DNA of 64,000 nucleotides from Paralteromonas sediminis (GTDB taxonomy: Bacteria; Pseudomonadota; Gammaproteobacteria; Enterobacterales; Alteromonadaceae). The notes under the pieces were generated by a model. The model was not told where the DNA came from, searched no databases, and worked only from the letters and a program-made list of their open reading frames with translations. Shown here piece after piece: positions 45,632-56,360 of the stretch. How positions within the stretch are numbered: the stretch's first letter is position 1; each line of letters starts with the position of its first letter. Both the position numbers and the translations under genes were made by a program. Where the stretch lies: positions 496,001 through 560,000 of the forward strand of contig NZ_RPOK01000004.1 in assembly GCF_003820355.1 (NCBI RefSeq). Reading direction: 5' to 3'.

Positions 45632-45652
45632 TTGATATTGATTAAGATCGAA
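45632..45652. promoter_or_regulatory. Possible LysR-type binding site
   Basis: An imperfect dyad TTGAT-N10-ATCGAA within the doxX/LysR intergenic region, loosely like the T-N11-A LysR box. The position between two divergent genes is right, but the sequence is AT-rich and such matches arise by chance. Confidence 0.3.
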
Positions 45653-45690
45653 TTTATTGTTTAATTATAAATAAAATATTGATAATTAAC

Positions 45691-46611
45691 ATGGACAGAC
45701 TCGACACCATCAACGCATTCGTGCAAGTAGCAACCTTGGGCTCATTTGTAGCGGCAGCAGACAGGCTTGATATATCGCCACAGCTGGTGAGCAAATATGT
45801 CGCACAACTCGAAGCGCGCATAGGCGGGCGATTACTCAACCGAACCACAAGGAAGGTGAGTTTGACAGAGGGCGGGGAACGATACCTAGTCAGAGCACAA
45901 CAAATACTTGCTGATTTTTATGATATGGAAAATGAAATGGGGCAGCTCCAATCTCAAGCAACAGGGAGATTGAGGATCAATGCGCCAGTATCATTTGCAG
46001 AGCGTCACTTGGCCTCCTTACTGTCAGATTTCCAGTGCGCCAATCCTCAGGTTGAAATCGACTTGCAGCTCAATGACCGGCGTATCGATATCGTAGATGA
46101 AGGATTTGATATTGCACTACGCATCGGGCATTTACAGGATACCTCTTACATTGCCAAACGACTCACTCCGATAAAAATGGTCCTCTGTGCATCGCCGGAT
46201 TATATCGCGAAACACGGTATGCCAGATAACCTGGACGCGTTGAAATCGCATCATTACCTTCACTATAGTCATGAGACTTCACCGCCAACAGCCCTTGCGG
46301 CATGGATAGACCTCGCGCGTAAAAATGGTAAGCAGAGCTTTGTGTGCAACAATGGTGACGTGCTCACTGCCATGGCAATTCGCGGGGCAGGTATTGCTAT
46401 TCAACCCACTTTTATTTGTGCCAATGCGTTAGCACGGGGTGATCTAGTATCGGTACTCCCCGATCATGCTCCCCCTACCATGTGGCTCTATGCTATTTAT
46501 GCACACAGGCAACTGCTGGCAAGTAAAGTTCGACATTTCATCGATTTTGCAAGTGACTACTATGGCGACAACCCTTATTGGGACGCGTGCAAAAACAGTT
46601 TAGGCGATTAA
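45691..46611 (+). CDS. LysR-family transcriptional regulator
   Basis: 306 residues from ATG 45691; an earlier TTG at 45679 lies before the typical start. The N-terminal HTH reads MDRLDTINAFVQVATLGSFVAAADRLDISPQLVSKYVAQLE, and RTTRKVSLTEGG closes the linker helix. The rest is a two-lobed effector domain with the YIAKRL/LCASPDYIAKHG wording of the CrgA-like subgroup. Divergent from doxX with 148 bp between the starts, a layout in which the regulator normally acts on the neighbour. No obvious ribosome site. Confidence 0.93.
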   Translation: MDRLDTINAFVQVATLGSFVAAADRLDISPQLVSKYVAQLEARIGGRLLNRTTRKVSLTEGGERYLVRAQQILADFYDMENEMGQLQSQATGRLRINAPVSFAERHLASLLSDFQCANPQVEIDLQLNDRRIDIVDEGFDIALRIGHLQDTSYIAKRLTPIKMVLCASPDYIAKHGMPDNLDALKSHHYLHYSHETSPPTALAAWIDLARKNGKQSFVCNNGDVLTAMAIRGAGIAIQPTFICANALARGDLVSVLPDHAPPTMWLYAIYAHRQLLASKVRHFIDFASDYYGDNPYWDACKNSLGD

Positions 46612-46708
46612 CTTTTACGGCTTAATTGATAAAACTGATTTTAATAATCGTAATATCTCATTATCACCTTTTAGATCCGGCTGCTACGTTTTAACAGTTA
46701 GTTAACTT

Positions 46709-46729
46709 AAGTAACAAAGTCGGTTACTT
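46709..46729. promoter_or_regulatory. Inverted repeat upstream of katG
   Basis: AAGTAAC and GTTACTT are perfect 7 bp inverted repeats with a 7 bp spacer, ending 36 bp before the katG start. It could be a regulator site or a leader hairpin. It does not match an OxyR site that I could recognise. Confidence 0.35.
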
Positions 46730-46765
46730 GAACCCGAAACCGAACCTTGATCAAAAGGGGACACC

Positions 46766-49024
46766 ATGCAAACAATAACTAAGTTCAGTAAAAGCCTCAT
46801 TGCAGGTGCTGTACTTCTAATGATAAACAGCCCTGTGACGAGTCAAGAAATGTCTAAACCACAGGGAGCGATGGGCAAAGGCAGTGTCCAAGCAGGACAG
46901 GCTAAGCCTAATACTTTCTGGTGGCCAGACCAACTCGACCTTTCACCCTTGCGCGACCATGACAATCGTTCCAACCCATTTGGAGAAGACTTTGACTATG
47001 CCAAGGAATTCAACAAGCTTGACCTAGCCCAAGTCAAAAAGGATATCGATAGCGTTCTCACCGATTCACAAGACTGGTGGCCAGCCGACTTTGGCAACTA
47101 CGGCCCCTTCTTTATCCGTATGTCATGGCACAGTGCAGGCACATACAGAACACTCGATGGCCGAGGTGGTGGTGACGGCGGTCAAATGCGTTTTGACCCA
47201 CTCAATAGCTGGCCAGATAACGGTAACCTAGACAAAGCTCGCCGATTGTTGTGGCCTATTAAACAGAAATATGGCAAGGGTTTGTCTTGGGCTGACCTTA
47301 TGATACTCGCGGGTAATGTTGCGCTTGAAAACATGGGTTTTCAGACTTTCGGTTTTGCAGGCGGACGCAACGATGATTGGGAGCCGGACTTGGTTTATTG
47401 GGGACCAGAGGTGGCTATGCTGGCCAGTGACCGTGAGGATGCAGACGGTAAACTACAGCGTCCATTAGGGGCCACGCACATGGGTTTGATTTATGTAAAT
47501 CCTGAAGGTCCAAGAGGTGTCCCTGACCCCGCAGGCTCAGCCAAAAACATTCGCCTAGCTTTTGGCCGCATGGCAATGAATGATGAAGAAACCGTAGCCC
47601 TTATTGCGGGCGGTCATACCTTTGGTAAAATGCATGGTGCCCATAAGCCTGGTGATTGTGTAGGCGCAGAGCCAGGTGCAGCAGGTATCGAAGAACAGGG
47701 TCTGGGCTGGAAAAACAAGTGCGGTAAGGGCCATTCGGAAGACACTGTCACCAGTGGGTTAGAAGGTGCCTGGACACAGGCTCCAACCAAGTGGACGTCA
47801 CTCTACCTGTCTAACCTGCTTAACTTTGAGTGGAAGCAAACTCGCAGTCCTGCTGGCGCAATTCAGTGGATCCCAACTGACGAATCATTGCACAAGTCAG
47901 TACCTGATGCTCACGTAGACGGGAAGTTTAATCCGCCCGTAATGACTACAGCAGACCTGGCGCTGAAAGCCGACCCAGCCTACAAGGCAATTGCTGAGCG
48001 ATTCCTTGCTAACCCAGAAGAATACCGCCTAGCATTTGCAAAAGCTTGGTTTAAGCTCACCCACCGTGATATGGGCCCAAGAGCCAACTATCTGGGTAAA
48101 GAGGTACCGGAGGAGGTGCTGATTTGGCAAGACCCTATCCCCGAGAACACGGCAAAACCACTAAGTGGTGGTGAGGTTAAAAAGCTGAAAAAAGCGATCC
48201 TGGATACGGGTCTCACAACTGCGGAGTTAGTGCAAACCGCTTGGGCGTCTGCATCTACGTTCCGCGCTGGTGACATGCGTGGTGGCGCAAATGGCGCACG
48301 CATTGCTCTTGCACCACAAAACAGTTGGGACGTTAACAATCCCGATCAACTTAACAAGGTGCTGGGCAAGCTGAAAGACGTGCAACGTAGCTTCAATTCA
48401 GGCAAGAAATCCGTATCTTTGGCTGACCTCATCGTACTGGGCGGCGCTGCTGCCATCGAACAGGCTGCGAAGAAAGGGGGTGTAGACATTACTGTGCCTT
48501 TTGTTTCTGGTCGTGGCGATGCTAAGCAAGAGCATACTGATGTGGTTTCATTTGACTTACTCAAACCAACCGCTGACGCGTTCAGAAATTACTACGACGA
48601 GACGAATAGCTACCGTCCACCAACAGAGATGCTAGTGGACAAAGCTGATCAACTGAATCTGACAGTACCTGAACTAACTGCACTCATAGGTGGTATGCGA
48701 GTACTGGGTGGCAACTGGGATGGCAGCAGTCATGGCGTCTTTACCGACAACCCTGGTACGCTAAATAACCATTTCTTTGTTAACCTGCTCGACATGGCAA
48801 CGCAATGGCGAAAGGCAGATACAGCCGGTCTTTATGAGGGCTTTGATCGCAAAACAGGTGAAGTGAAATATACTGCGACACCAGTAGATCTCATCTTTGG
48901 CTCTAATTCTGAATTGAGAGCTATCGCAGAGGTCTATGCTTTCGACAATGCAAATGAACACTTCGTTAACGACTTTGTCGATGCTTGGGTAAAAGTGATG
49001 CAGCTGGACAGATTCGATCTGTAA
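46766..49024 (+). CDS. katG: Catalase-peroxidase KatG, exported form
   Basis: 752 residues. A bifunctional heme catalase-peroxidase with both tandem peroxidase domains. The catalytic set aligns with M. tuberculosis KatG by spacing: Arg118, Trp121 and His122 ([12 protein letters not shown]), Tyr243 ([10 protein letters not shown]), Met269 (FGRMAMND), proximal His284 (GGHTFGK). Trp121-Tyr243-Met269 would form the cofactor crosslink that catalase activity needs. An N-terminal signal peptide ([18 protein letters not shown]) indicates periplasmic location, like KatP and unlike the usual cytosolic KatG. Followed by a strong terminator. Confidence 0.97.
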   Translation: MQTITKFSKSLIAGAVLLMINSPVTSQEMSKPQGAMGKGSVQAGQAKPNTFWWPDQLDLSPLRDHDNRSNPFGEDFDYAKEFNKLDLAQVKKDIDSVLTDSQDWWPADFGNYGPFFIRMSWHSAGTYRTLDGRGGGDGGQMRFDPLNSWPDNGNLDKARRLLWPIKQKYGKGLSWADLMILAGNVALENMGFQTFGFAGGRNDDWEPDLVYWGPEVAMLASDREDADGKLQRPLGATHMGLIYVNPEGPRGVPDPAGSAKNIRLAFGRMAMNDEETVALIAGGHTFGKMHGAHKPGDCVGAEPGAAGIEEQGLGWKNKCGKGHSEDTVTSGLEGAWTQAPTKWTSLYLSNLLNFEWKQTRSPAGAIQWIPTDESLHKSVPDAHVDGKFNPPVMTTADLALKADPAYKAIAERFLANPEEYRLAFAKAWFKLTHRDMGPRANYLGKEVPEEVLIWQDPIPENTAKPLSGGEVKKLKKAILDTGLTTAELVQTAWASASTFRAGDMRGGANGARIALAPQNSWDVNNPDQLNKVLGKLKDVQRSFNSGKKSVSLADLIVLGGAAAIEQAAKKGGVDITVPFVSGRGDAKQEHTDVVSFDLLKPTADAFRNYYDETNSYRPPTEMLVDKADQLNLTVPELTALIGGMRVLGGNWDGSSHGVFTDNPGTLNNHFFVNLLDMATQWRKADTAGLYEGFDRKTGEVKYTATPVDLIFGSNSELRAIAEVYAFDNANEHFVNDFVDAWVKVMQLDRFDL

Positions 49025-49042
49025 ACAAATCAACCAGCATGT

Positions 49043-49074
49043 AACGGGGCGCTTTCATAGGCGCCCCGTTTTTT
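49043..49074 (+). terminator. katG terminator
   Basis: A 10 bp perfect stem (AACGGGGCGC with GCGCCCCGTT) with an 8 nt loop, then six T. It reaches into the 3' end of the convergent TPR gene. Confidence 0.93.
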
Positions 49075-50107
49075 ATGTATTGCGTAAACGCTTTTTCAAA
49101 CGTCTAACGTGCTTTTTAAAATCGCTTTCATCTAGCTCATTGATAGTGCTAAATAACACCTTCGCTTCCTGAAATTGTTCGAGTTCCAACAACAATTCCG
49201 TCAAACGAATTTTCGCCCATGACAGGCTTGGCAGATTAAATACCTGTTCAGCTTGTTGATAAGCCATAATGTAAGCTCTCAACGAAGCAACGCCCTCTTC
49301 TAAGTGAGTTTTGCTCTCGACGGCTACCCAACCAATGCGATAGTGGGCAAAGAGCTTTGTTTGTTGCCATTCAGCGTAACGGGTTTTTATCTGGTCATCA
49401 GCATGCTCATTTGGCGCTGCAAGTTCTGCACTCGCCGCAAGGCGATATGCTTCAATCGCTTTACCAAAGTTTTCTTCACTAACGTATCTATGCCCTAACT
49501 GCATATTGGCTCTCAGGGCACTATTGGGCTGCTGACTCAACGCCACCAGAATTGCCTTTGCGCCTTCAGTGTTCTCTTCTGATAATAAATAACGCGCTTG
49601 TGCAAGTTCGCCCTCAATGACGTCAACCGCTTTAATGCGTTGGACTAGTCGACGCGCTTCTTCCTTATCACCACCCGCAATAGAAGGTGCTGCTAAGTGA
49701 AAGCTGAACAACGCGTTTAATGCTGCAGGGTTAGTGTTATCCAATTCCACCGCCTTAATTAGACTGCCTTTTGCTTTCTTAGCGTAACCCAACGCGCTAA
49801 AAATACTGTCCGAGGCTTGCGCTCCCATTACACTGGCATACGTTAAATGAGACCGAAAATCGTCTTGATAAGCGGATTTCATTGACTCTGCACTTTCTTC
49901 AGCATCATCCAAATCTATCTTCAATTGCGCGTTAATTAGAAGCCGATAGTCGTTCAAACTTTTGTCTGGTTTAGATAACAGAATGTCTATTACTGCCTGG
50001 TACTTTTCCTGCTTAAATAATTGCATTGCTGAATTTGGTTCACTGGCCTTTGCGGGCGTAGCAATGGCTATGACGATAAACAACAATACTTGTACACATC
50101 TCTTCAT
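49073..50107 (-). CDS. Secreted TPR-like repeat protein
   Basis: 344 residues. A signal peptide (VQVLLFIVIAIATPAKA) is followed by degenerate helical TPR-like repeats: EKYQAVIDILLSKPD, AKGSLIKAVELDNTNPAALNALFSF, ENFGKAIEAYRLAASAEL and a final LLELEQFQEAKVLFSTIN. Such proteins are periplasmic scaffolds; no partner is evident. AGGAAG precedes ATG 50107. The neighbours are a convergent katG and a divergent sugar symporter, so it is probably monocistronic. Confidence 0.82.
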   Translation of the reverse strand: MKRCVQVLLFIVIAIATPAKASEPNSAMQLFKQEKYQAVIDILLSKPDKSLNDYRLLINAQLKIDLDDAEESAESMKSAYQDDFRSHLTYASVMGAQASDSIFSALGYAKKAKGSLIKAVELDNTNPAALNALFSFHLAAPSIAGGDKEEARRLVQRIKAVDVIEGELAQARYLLSEENTEGAKAILVALSQQPNSALRANMQLGHRYVSEENFGKAIEAYRLAASAELAAPNEHADDQIKTRYAEWQQTKLFAHYRIGWVAVESKTHLEEGVASLRAYIMAYQQAEQVFNLPSLSWAKIRLTELLLELEQFQEAKVLFSTINELDESDFKKHVRRLKKRLRNT

Positions 50108-50192
50108 GTTTTTCTTCCTGAAATTTCCATGCTGTATCTAACAACGAAAACAGGGATTAGTTCGTCTAAAGATGTAAAAAAGTGTTTAAAGT

Positions 50193-50209
50193 GCCGTGAT
50201 ATCAACGGC
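50193..50209. promoter_or_regulatory. Near-palindrome upstream of symporter gene
   Basis: GCCGTGATATCAACGGC is a near-palindrome with GCCGT/ACGGC arms, 122 bp before the symporter start. It might be an operator of a sugar-responsive regulator; there is no regulator gene beside it. Confidence 0.3.
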
Positions 50210-50330
50210 GTTACTTGTCCAGATTACCGCATGCCAGGGACATATCAGCTTATATTTTCAGGAAAAGGTCGCAACAGGAATACCAAATGCATTACATTAA
50301 CGTTTTATTCACAATCAGACGAAAGGTGTC

Positions 50331-51761
50331 ATGTCGCACTATCAAACTGCAGCCAGAGACAGAGTCCCTTTAGGACAAAAAGCCGCTTACGGAACGGGCA
50401 CATTTGTACTTAATTTACTGCCCTCCTCGCTCGCGATATTTGCATTTTTTCTGATCACAGGTTTTGGTGTCGACCCTGTTTTAGCCGGCCTTTTAACCGG
50501 CTTGCCACGTATTTTCGACGCATTAACCGACCCCATAATGGGGTTTATTACCGACAACACAAAGTCCCGGTGGGGACGCCGCCGCCCCTATATTGTCATT
50601 GGGGCTATTTTAAGCGGATGCTTTTTTGCACTACTTTGGCAACTCAACCCCGACTGGTCACAAGACTATACCTTTTGGTATTTTTTGCTGTTTTCACTTG
50701 CCTTCACCATAGGCAATACCATGTATGCCACCCCATTTGTGGGCTTGGGATACGAAATTACCTCTGACTATAATGAGCGCACACGATTGATGGCCTTCTC
50801 CCAGTTTATGGGCCAGATCGCCTGGATGATCGTGCCTTGGTTCTGGGTGTTAATCGCCGACCCAGACTTGTTTTCGACGCAGGCAGAAGGGGTGCAGACT
50901 TTGTCGCTCTACGTCGCCGGTGGTTGTATTCTTGCGGGCTTAATACCCGGGCTTTTTTGCAAAGGTATAGACAGCGAAAAAATCGAAAACCGTGCAGAAA
51001 TTTCGTTCCGCACTATTTGGCAAAACCTCAAAGGCGTGGTCGCCAATATCATTCAAACCTTTCAAAACGCGGCTTTTGTTAAATTGTGTGCCGCCACATT
51101 TTTAGTCTTCAATGGTTTCCAGCTGGTGTCTTCTTTCAGCTATTTCATTATTGTTTTTCACATGTTTGACGGTGATTATGGTGCCGCGGGCACTTGGCCT
51201 GCTTGGTTTGCTACCATGAGTGCCGTTATGACTGCACTGTTTGTTATTCCCATCGTAAACTGGATGTCGGGGAAATGGGGTAAACGCAATGCGTTCATCA
51301 TTTCAACCATACTGTCTATTTTTGGTTATGGACTAAAGTGGTTCGGCTTTAACCCTGAAAACCCCTGGCTCGTCTTTATGCCTATTCCGCTTATGTCGTT
51401 TGGGATAGGCGGATTATTTACACTTATGCTGAGCATGACAGCCGATGTGTGCGACCTAGATGAGTTGAAAAATGGTATGCCTCGGAAAGAAGGCACTTTC
51501 GGTGCAATTTATTGGCTAATGGTAAAGCTGGGCATGGCCCTCGCCATGATCTTGGGTGGCGTTGTGCTTAAATTTGTGGGTTTCGATGCTGGATTGGCAA
51601 CACAAACTGCGGATACCATGACCAAATTGCGGATAGCCGATATTGTGATACCTGCAAGCACCGCCTTCTTCGCCATATTAGTTATGCGAAGTTACGACCT
51701 CACAGAGCAAACTGCTCATGATATAAAGGCAGAACTGGTTAAGCGTCGCGGCGATATTTAA
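50331..51761 (+). CDS. Sugar:cation symporter of the GPH family (MFS)
   Basis: 476 residues, about twelve membrane helices. The GPH marks are present: FDALTDPIMGFITDNTKSRWGRRRPYIVIGA between helices 2 and 3, GLGYEITSDYNERTRLMAFSQ, and a later DVCDLDELKNGMPRKEGTFGAIYW stretch. Such carriers import glycosides, pentosides or hexuronides with Na+ or H+, as MelB does. The substrate cannot be read and no hydrolase or regulator is adjacent. AAAGG lies just before ATG 50331. Convergent with parE, 9 bp apart. Confidence 0.92.
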   Translation: MSHYQTAARDRVPLGQKAAYGTGTFVLNLLPSSLAIFAFFLITGFGVDPVLAGLLTGLPRIFDALTDPIMGFITDNTKSRWGRRRPYIVIGAILSGCFFALLWQLNPDWSQDYTFWYFLLFSLAFTIGNTMYATPFVGLGYEITSDYNERTRLMAFSQFMGQIAWMIVPWFWVLIADPDLFSTQAEGVQTLSLYVAGGCILAGLIPGLFCKGIDSEKIENRAEISFRTIWQNLKGVVANIIQTFQNAAFVKLCAATFLVFNGFQLVSSFSYFIIVFHMFDGDYGAAGTWPAWFATMSAVMTALFVIPIVNWMSGKWGKRNAFIISTILSIFGYGLKWFGFNPENPWLVFMPIPLMSFGIGGLFTLMLSMTADVCDLDELKNGMPRKEGTFGAIYWLMVKLGMALAMILGGVVLKFVGFDAGLATQTADTMTKLRIADIVIPASTAFFAILVMRSYDLTEQTAHDIKAELVKRRGDI

Positions 51762-51770
51762 GGTATCAGG

Positions 51771-53684
<1,914 letters not shown>

Positions 53685-53747
53685 TTATTCTTGCTTTGTA
53701 AAACTGATGTTAGCGCGCCCGTTGACCGCGCGCAATGCTCGAGAGAC

Positions 53748-54329
53748 TTAGTCCAACAAAAACTTTGCAATAGCCGGCAAGTGGTCTTTAAACCCGACAA
53801 AACTATGGTCTCCCCCTTGCTCAATGACCAAGTCAGCCCCCAGATATTTTGCTTCTGCCTCACGGTAATCCAGGGTTTCATCAGCGGTCTGAAGCAACAC
53901 TTTATAGTCCGTCGGACGGCGTAAAGTGGGTGTATCAAAAGTGCGGATCAGCGCCATATCTGATGCTTCGATGGTAAATGCAGCCTGAGTGTAGGGGTTC
54001 ACATGGGTGCCCAGATAGTCCATTAACAGCTCAAAGGGCCTTACAGCAGGGTTAATGCACACGGCTTTTCCCCCGCAAGTTTCCACAAGCCAGGTGGCAA
54101 GGAACCCGCCCATTGAGCTGCCAATCACCTTTACCCCATCGCCTAATGCCAGTTTTTCTTGTGTAATGAGTTGTTCCAAAGTACCTCTGAGCAAACTGGG
54201 CTGATTTGGCAGCTCAGGAATGACTACGCGACACTCAGGGTGATGTTCGGCAAAATAAGCTCGAGTGAGCTGCGCTTTTTCAGATTGTGGAGAGCTTAAA
54301 AATCCGTGTAAATAAATAATGGTTGTCAT
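53748..54329 (-). CDS. yqiA: Esterase YqiA
   Basis: A 193-residue alpha/beta-hydrolase. IIYLHGFLSSPQSEKAQ is the oxyanion-hole region, VIGSSMGGFLATWLVE holds the Ser nucleophile, and the catalytic Asp and His are in LQTADETLDY and EQGGDHSFVGF. The physiological ester is unknown. Its ATG overlaps the cpdA stop by 4 bp, so it is coupled. The position between cpdA and parE matches enterobacteria. Confidence 0.95.
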   Translation of the reverse strand: MTTIIYLHGFLSSPQSEKAQLTRAYFAEHHPECRVVIPELPNQPSLLRGTLEQLITQEKLALGDGVKVIGSSMGGFLATWLVETCGGKAVCINPAVRPFELLMDYLGTHVNPYTQAAFTIEASDMALIRTFDTPTLRRPTDYKVLLQTADETLDYREAEAKYLGADLVIEQGGDHSFVGFKDHLPAIAKFLLD

Positions 54330-55060
54330 ACTGAAATCCTGACAGTTTCGGTGGTAATTTTACCAGTATCGTTAATAGTAATGAGGCCCATTCCTGGTCC
54401 CAGATTCGACGTGCCGAAGTTGGCTGACAACGTGAATTGCCAACACGTGGAAGGCACACCTAACACAGGGCGCTGTGCAATTTGAGTACTTGTTTCAGCG
54501 TGCAGATGGCCATGAACAATAAGTTTAATCCTAGGCTGCAAGGCCAACCAGGGTGGGAAGACGTCACTGTTTATCACCTGATGTTTTTGCATCCATCCTT
54601 GCAAAGGGTATGGAGGGTGATGCAGCGCTAAAATAGCGGGCTTACTGGTTTGCGCTAATGACTTTGAGAGCGTAACCAGCTGGGATGGGTAAAGCTTACC
54701 GCTGGCCCCTCGCCAGCGCGTATCCAGCCCACCAATGACGCAATGCTCATGCTCCCAAAGCTGGCTCGCATTAAGCCCTTTGTGACCCAATACCGTCATG
54801 AAATGTGCATTATTGTCATGGTTTCCCGGTAACACACGCCAAGGTACATTCGGGCAATAATCAGTTATCAGTTGATTGATGTGTTGATAACTTTGCTCGC
54901 TATTGTCACCGCTAATATCGCCCGTTATCAATAGGGCGTCTGGTGAAAGCTTGGCCGCAGCTACCAATACGTCACGCAGACTGGCGTACGGTTTTACTTC
55001 ATAGGCCTCATCATCTTTATCGGCAAAAAGATGACAGTCACTTATTTGAATTATCCGCAT
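54326..55060 (-). CDS. cpdA: 3',5'-cyclic-AMP phosphodiesterase CpdA
   Basis: A 244-residue calcineurin-like metallophosphoesterase. The metal motifs appear in order: ISDCHLF, LITGDISGD, LPGNHDNN, ILALHHPP and VHGHLHAE. CpdA hydrolyses cAMP in the cytosol and so tempers CRP signalling. The synteny with yqiB upstream and yqiA downstream supports CpdA over other metallophosphoesterases. It starts 30 bp after yqiB. Confidence 0.96.
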   Translation of the reverse strand: MRIIQISDCHLFADKDDEAYEVKPYASLRDVLVAAAKLSPDALLITGDISGDNSEQSYQHINQLITDYCPNVPWRVLPGNHDNNAHFMTVLGHKGLNASQLWEHEHCVIGGLDTRWRGASGKLYPSQLVTLSKSLAQTSKPAILALHHPPYPLQGWMQKHQVINSDVFPPWLALQPRIKLIVHGHLHAETSTQIAQRPVLGVPSTCWQFTLSANFGTSNLGPGMGLITINDTGKITTETVRISV

Positions 55061-55090
55061 TGCATTACCCGTGGCTTTTTGAACTTCGCT

Positions 55091-55519
55091 CTACGCCATT
55101 GGGCTTTCAGACATTTTATCTCTGTGTTTTAAGCAGTAAACCAACCATTCAGCCAAAAAACTGTTTACCCGCTCTTTTTCATCTCTGTGCCGCATGTCAG
55201 GATTGGGGTAGTCGTATGAAGGGGCGATCGCTCCAGCATGCTGACTGCTGGTTACTTCAGCCATGTTAGCATCGTGATAAAGTCTCACTTCCATAACGGG
55301 ATGCAAATAAGCCGGACCGTCTCCTAATTGCTCCATTTTTACCGTGCTTGTGTAGGGTGCCGATTCCAAAATAGTAATGGCGTACTCAGTGCCCGCTTTC
55401 ACAACGAACCGATAGGATAAATCATCGGTGTCACAATCAGGCAGCAAGGTCATCAGCCGCGCATAGTTGGCCGAACAAACTGCTTGTAGTGATGCTAACT
55501 GAGGTACGTACTTCTTCAC
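55091..55519 (-). CDS. yqiB: DUF1249 protein YqiB
   Basis: A 142-residue cytosolic protein of the DUF1249 family. VPQLASLQAVCSANYARLMTLLPDCDTDDLSYRF opens the domain and MEVRLYHDANMAEV and YPNPDMRHRDEKERVNSFLAEWLVYCLKH close it. Function unknown. The start is GTG 55519, 3 bp after the nudF stop, with a weak ribosome site, so coupling to nudF is likely. Confidence 0.93.
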   Translation of the reverse strand: MKKYVPQLASLQAVCSANYARLMTLLPDCDTDDLSYRFVVKAGTEYAITILESAPYTSTVKMEQLGDGPAYLHPVMEVRLYHDANMAEVTSSQHAGAIAPSYDYPNPDMRHRDEKERVNSFLAEWLVYCLKHRDKMSESPMA

Positions 55520-55522
55520 AGG

Positions 55523-56155
55523 TTATTTCTCGCTGCCGTTCCACTTAGTCAATAAGATATTTTTGTTCATAAAAAACCATTGTAGCGCAATAATCGCTGC
55601 GGCGTTGTCGATTATGCCTTCTTCAAGCCAGACTTTCGCTTGTTGTTCGCTCACTCTATGCACTAGGATATCTTCAGACTCACTATCCAATCCATGCACA
55701 CCGCTGGCTTGCGCAGCATTCACTTTGGCCATAAAAATATGGATGCGCTCCGTGGTCCCCCCTGGGCTAGCCAGGTAACTACAGGCTTTGTGCAGATTGG
55801 TGATGTGTAGCCCAGCTTCTTCTTCGGCCTCGCGTATACAAACCCCTTCCTCAGTTTCCCCTTCATCAATCACACCCGCAATCACTTCAATCAGCCAAGG
55901 GGTTGATGAAGTTTCTATCGCGCCAACGCGAAACTGTTCTATGAGTACAAACTCGCCAGTATTTGGATCATAAGGCAATACTGCCACCGCATGCCCCCGT
56001 TCAAATATCTCCCGCTGCACACTGTCGCTCCAGCCTCCCTCGTACAAGCGATGCTTTACTTGATAACGCACCATTTTGAAAAACCCCTGATACAGCGACT
56101 CGGTCTGTTCAATGACGACATCTTGATGGGTAAACTTTTGTGGTAATACGGGCAT
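55523..56155 (-). CDS. nudF: ADP-ribose pyrophosphatase NudF
   Basis: 210 residues from ATG 56155, with AAGGAA in good position; an in-frame TTG at 56185 is less likely. The Nudix box is complete: GVIDEGETEEGVCIREAEEE-AG fits GX5EX7REUXEEXGU. The upstream FVLIEQFRVGAIE and downstream YLASPGGTTERIHIFMAKV are those of ADP-ribose hydrolases. It splits ADP-ribose to AMP and ribose-5-phosphate. First gene of the parE operon, divergent from tolC with 205 bp between. Confidence 0.95.
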   Translation of the reverse strand: MPVLPQKFTHQDVVIEQTESLYQGFFKMVRYQVKHRLYEGGWSDSVQREIFERGHAVAVLPYDPNTGEFVLIEQFRVGAIETSSTPWLIEVIAGVIDEGETEEGVCIREAEEEAGLHITNLHKACSYLASPGGTTERIHIFMAKVNAAQASGVHGLDSESEDILVHRVSEQQAKVWLEEGIIDNAAAIIALQWFFMNKNILLTKWNGSEK

Positions 56156-56360
56156 TTCGGGTTCCTTTTTTCGCACTGGTCGCAAGCATTGTGTGATCTA
56201 CCGTAGGCACGATCACATATTCTGTTACACTTGTGTAGTCTGGTTAACATTATTTAACTTGTTCTATGTACGTTGATTTTTATAGTCTTCGACTCAACAT
56301 AGATAAAATCCCGCTTCCTATTGGCGACAACGGACTCACTTACAGTAATAAGGCGCCCAA

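Noticed and set aside
50090-50413. 107-codon frame spanning the TPR/symporter gap
   Set aside because: It overlaps the symporter start in another frame and is not protein-like.
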